Assembly: GCA_016650435.1 (NCBI GenBank)
Contig: JAENVT010000453.1
Span: 1-16,683, forward strand
DNA: 16,683 nucleotides
Direction: 5' to 3'
DNA from: Ilumatobacteraceae bacterium
GTDB taxonomy: Bacteria; Actinomycetota; Acidimicrobiia; Acidimicrobiales; Ilumatobacteraceae
A model generated the notes under the pieces. That model saw only the letters and a program-made list of their open reading frames with translations, had not been told where the DNA came from and did not search any database. This document shows, piece by piece, positions 14,366-16,683 of this stretch (position 1 is the first letter of the stretch; each line of letters opens with the position of its first letter). The position numbers and the translations under genes were made by a program.

Positions 14366-15394
14366 ATGACACCCGAGGGGCTGACTGACACGTGGCTGAG
14401 CTCCGTGCTGAGCACAGACGTTCGGGTTCGCAACTCCAGTCGCATCGGCGATGGGTTGGTGGGCATGAACATTCGCCTGGAGCTGGAGTCCGACGGCTCG
14501 GTTCCGGGTTGGTTGATCGCCAAGATGCCTTCGCCGGACCCGACCAGCCGGGCGACCGGGATTGCACTGCGCAACTACGAACGCGAGGTCTGCTTCTACC
14601 TCGAGATCGCACCGACGGTCGACATTCGTGTAGCCCACTGCTACCACGCCGAATGGCATGCAGACGGCGGCGACTTCGTGCTGCTGATGGAGGATCTCGC
14701 CCCCGCCGCTCAGGGAAATCAGGTCCTTGGTTGTGACGCAACGCAGGCGCGGACCGCGGTACTCGAGCTTGCCAAGTTGCACGGTCCTCGATGGAACGAC
14801 CCGGCCCTCGCCGACATCGAGTGGCTCGGTCGGCGGACCTCCAACGACTCGAACCAACTGACGACGTTGTGGTCGATGTTCGTTCCCGGCTTCATCGATT
14901 GCTACGGCGGCTATCTCTCGCCCGATGCCACCGAATTGATCAACCGGTTCGGTGACCAGATCGCCGGCTGGGTGGATGGTCGCGATACCGCACACACCGT
15001 CACGCATGGCGACTACCGGCTCGACAACTTGATGTTCGCCACTCCGCACGGTGGCGCACCGATTGCCGCAGTCGACTGGCAGACACCTGGACATGGTCTC
15101 GGCATCACCGACGTGAGTTACTTCCTCGGAGCAGGTCCTCTGCCCGAGGAGCGTCGGTTGATCGAGCGCGACATCGTTGATGAATACGGACAGGCGCTCG
15201 CCGACTACGGAGTCGCGGTCGACTCCGATCACCTGTGGCTGCAGTATCGGCGCGATGCATATGCGGGGATTGTGATGAGTGTCATCGCCTCGCAGATCGT
15301 CGGCTCCAACGACCGCAGCGAGGCGATGTTCGCTGCGATGGCCACACGCCACACGCAGCATGCGCTCGATCTGAAAAGCGAGTCATTGCTATGA
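14366..15394 (+). CDS. Aminoglycoside-phosphotransferase/EcKL-like kinase
   Basis: A 342-residue protein with the choline/aminoglycoside kinase fold. WLIAKMPSP carries the likely ATP-binding Lys53, and Glu73 in NYEREVCFY its helix partner. LLMEDLAPA (106-114) is the hinge strand. The catalytic loop HGDYRLDNLMF has Asp216 and Asn221, and AAVDWQ has the metal-binding Asp237. The start of the frame lies far upstream (13652), antisense to SURF1, so the ATG at 14366 is used because homology-like sequence begins there and TACCTT lies just upstream. The phosphorylated small molecule is unknown; true aminoglycoside resistance is not implied. ATGA overlap with the following DUF4262 gene suggests a two-gene operon. 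Confidence 0.85.
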   Translation: MTPEGLTDTWLSSVLSTDVRVRNSSRIGDGLVGMNIRLELESDGSVPGWLIAKMPSPDPTSRATGIALRNYEREVCFYLEIAPTVDIRVAHCYHAEWHADGGDFVLLMEDLAPAAQGNQVLGCDATQARTAVLELAKLHGPRWNDPALADIEWLGRRTSNDSNQLTTLWSMFVPGFIDCYGGYLSPDATELINRFGDQIAGWVDGRDTAHTVTHGDYRLDNLMFATPHGGAPIAAVDWQTPGHGLGITDVSYFLGAGPLPEERRLIERDIVDEYGQALADYGVAVDSDHLWLQYRRDAYAGIVMSVIASQIVGSNDRSEAMFAAMATRHTQHALDLKSESLL

Positions 15395-15879
15395 CAGACC
15401 TTCCCGACTTCCACATACCTCACGCAGAGAAAATTGAATGGATGATCGAAGAGCACGGCTGGGCGATCGAGCCGGTACCCGCGCAACCCGACCTCGATCC
15501 TCCGATCGCCGGCTACATCTACACGATCGGTTTTCCGAAAGCGTTCGACTTTCCCGAAGTGGTCCTGTTCGGTCTCACACCCGCCGCGGCGCGTGGCCTG
15601 TACGACCTGCTGGCCGATCTCTTGCGCGGCGGCACGGAGATCCCTCTCGGTGTCGAACTGACGGGATTGTTCGACAACGATCTGCGTTGCGTCTTTGCCC
15701 GAGTCGACCTTGCCGAATGGGGCCCATTGTTCGCGACAGCGGTGGCCTGGTACCGCGGCGCGCCGTTCGACGTCGTGCAACTGCTGTGGCCCGACCGCAA
15801 CGGCTTTCTTCCAACAGAGCCGGGCTTCGATCGTCGTCTGCTGCTGGCCCAACCGGTGATCGGGACGTTGGCCGAATAG
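15391..15879 (+). CDS. DUF4262 domain protein
   Basis: A 162-residue protein with the DUF4262 pattern: YIYTIGFPKAFDFPEVVLFGL at 42-62, followed by a helical segment and, near the C-terminus, VVQLLWPDRNGFLPTEPGF. No catalytic motif, signal peptide or membrane segment is visible, and the family's function is not established. Start ATG overlaps the TGA of the phosphotransferase (ATGA); a longer frame from 15235 would lie inside that gene and lacks similarity. Tail-to-tail with the small minus-strand ORF, 24 bp apart, with no obvious terminator in between. Confidence 0.82.
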   Translation: MTDLPDFHIPHAEKIEWMIEEHGWAIEPVPAQPDLDPPIAGYIYTIGFPKAFDFPEVVLFGLTPAAARGLYDLLADLLRGGTEIPLGVELTGLFDNDLRCVFARVDLAEWGPLFATAVAWYRGAPFDVVQLLWPDRNGFLPTEPGFDRRLLLAQPVIGTLAE

Positions 15880-15903
15880 CCGCGTCACCGGCCTCGCAGG
15901 TCG

Positions 15904-16137
15904 CTAGAGACAACGCCGCTCATTCAGCTCAGCGGCGAGTTGATCGAGGCTCACTTGGTCCGCTGACAACAGCAACTGCCGTCGAGCGGCGTCGATCGGC
16001 GCTGCGCCGAGCAACTCCACCCACGTTGAATCGGGCATATGCAGGACCCTGCGCAGCGCAGTCGTGAGCGCGCCAACTGGGTCTGCGTCGTAGTCGGCCA
16101 GCAGCCGTTCGACGTCGACCTTCTTCAGCGGGGCGAT
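15904..16137 (-). CDS. Small uncharacterised protein, start codon unresolved
   Basis: Coding-like frame of about 77 residues (LLADYDADPVGALTTALRR region, MPDSTWVELLGAAPIDAARR region) with the G/C third-position bias of its neighbours and a helical, acidic character. Its function is not recognised. The frame has no ATG, GTG or TTG between 16239 and 16038. An ATC at 16137-16135 has GAGGA 6 nt upstream and would overlap the preceding gene by 13 nt; it is the start listed here. Alternatives are ATG at 16038 (44 residues, weak AGGG upstream) or ATG at 16239 (111 residues, overlapping the dehydrogenase frame). Probably co-transcribed with the dehydrogenase. Confidence 0.5.
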   Translation of the reverse strand: MAPLKKVDVERLLADYDADPVGALTTALRRVLHMPDSTWVELLGAAPIDAARRQLLLSADQVSLDQLAAELNERRCL

Positions 16138-16683
16138 GAGCGTTCCTCGATGGACCAGGGGGCGCCGTGCTCGACCAACAACGGCAGGAACGGATCCGCG
16201 GAGAACGCTTCGGGACCCTTCACGCCTTCGCCTTTCCATTCCCCGGTTGCCATCATCTCCAGGGCAACAGCGGGATGGACAGCGGTCTGCCAAACAACGG
16301 CCTGGTGACCGAACTCGGCCATCGTCCACTCGTTGTCGACGATTTGGTAGATGTACGTGGATCGCGGTCTGCCGTCGACGCCGACGCCAGTGACCAAGGT
16401 TCCGGCGCACGTGCGGCCGCTCATTCGATCACCGAGCTCCGCAGGGTTGGGCAGCACGGCGGCGACGAGATCCCGCGGTGTCACGTCGACGCCGCGGACT
16501 GTTATCGGCTTCGTCGAATCGAGGCCCAACTTGTGGAGGGTCGCCAACACATCGAGGAACTCGTCGCCGAGCCCGTACTTGAACGTCACCCTGTCGACGT
16601 CGATCCATCGCGGCATCAACAACACTTCCTCGTGCTCGACGTTGACGCACTTCAACTCGCCGATGCCCTCGGGAAACATGAAC
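16125..16683 (-). CDS. Saccharopine dehydrogenase family protein, C-terminal part
   Basis: About 185 residues of a gene whose N-terminus lies beyond the right edge; the frame is open to the last base, so the Met at 16679 is internal. The sequence fits the C-terminal domain of saccharopine-dehydrogenase-family oxidoreductases: STYIYQIVDNEWTMAEFG, QAVVWQTAVHPAVALEMM, and the closing GPEAFSADPFLPLLVEHGAPW. The NAD(P)-binding Rossmann domain is not in view, so substrate (saccharopine, carboxynorspermidine or other) cannot be assigned. The stop overlaps the start region of the following small ORF. Confidence 0.72.
   Translation of the reverse strand, partial: FMFPEGIGELKCVNVEHEEVLLMPRWIDVDRVTFKYGLGDEFLDVLATLHKLGLDSTKPITVRGVDVTPRDLVAAVLPNPAELGDRMSGRTCAGTLVTGVGVDGRPRSTYIYQIVDNEWTMAEFGHQAVVWQTAVHPAVALEMMATGEWKGEGVKGPEAFSADPFLPLLVEHGAPWSIEERSSPR

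Noticed and set aside
14366..15394. Antibiotic resistance aminoglycoside phosphotransferase
   Set aside because: Only the general kinase fold motifs are visible; housekeeping context and EcKL-like features give no support for resistance.
15880..15903. Terminator between convergent genes
   Set aside because: The 24-bp spacer has no stable hairpin with a T tract on either strand.
15904..16683. Frameshifted saccharopine dehydrogenase spanning both minus-strand frames
   Set aside because: The dehydrogenase frame ends naturally after its usual C-terminal motif, and the downstream frame does not continue any domain; two separate genes fit better.

Overview
The window is GC-rich, densely packed DNA with a strong bias for G/C in third codon positions, overlapping start/stop codons and several genes that appear to be leaderless. 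Gene content (de novo purine operon with guaB, a WS/DGAT wax-ester/triacylglycerol synthase, SURF1, a bacterial kinase-like phosphotransferase) suggests a high-GC actinobacterium. An Acidimicrobiia/Ilumatobacter-like marine or soil lineage is my best guess, but this rests on protein flavour and gene order, not on a database search.

Region 1 (1-10090, minus strand) is one tightly coupled purine operon read from right to left: purL (with a fused N-terminal PurS-like domain), purQ, purC, purF, a fused purD-purM, purN and guaB (which runs off the left edge). Junctions are a 4-nt GTGA overlap, a 2-nt gap, an 11-nt overlap, one 94-nt gap, then two 4-nt ATGA overlaps. The encoded steps are PRPP amidotransferase (PurF), GAR synthetase (PurD), GAR transformylase (PurN), FGAM synthase (PurSL+PurQ), AIR synthetase (PurM), SAICAR synthetase (PurC) and, after IMP, the committed GMP step (GuaB). 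PurE/K, PurB and PurH are not in the window. The most notable point is the purD-purM fusion followed directly by purN, the same order as the animal GARS-AIRS-GART protein. The PurD half also has an abbreviated N-terminal domain.

Region 2 (10091-12486) starts with a 68-bp divergent promoter region that may drive both purL and a histidine-phosphatase gene from leaderless promoters. Between the phosphatase and a convergent WS/DGAT gene lies a 174-bp spacer, the longest gene-free stretch in the window. It is filled by an 85-bp tandem repeat carrying four GACTCACGTGTG words. No gap exceeds 300 bases.

Region 3 (12487-16683) holds a metallo-beta-lactamase-fold hydrolase (+), SURF1 (-), a phosphotransferase (+) coupled to a DUF4262 protein (+), a small uncharacterised ORF (-) and the C-terminal part of a saccharopine-dehydrogenase-family gene (-, entering from the right edge). 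The SURF1/phosphotransferase divergent spacer is only 27 bp and contains two back-to-back -10-like hexamers sharing a TA step. I see no rRNA, tRNA, CRISPR, insertion sequence, prophage or convincing rho-independent terminator.
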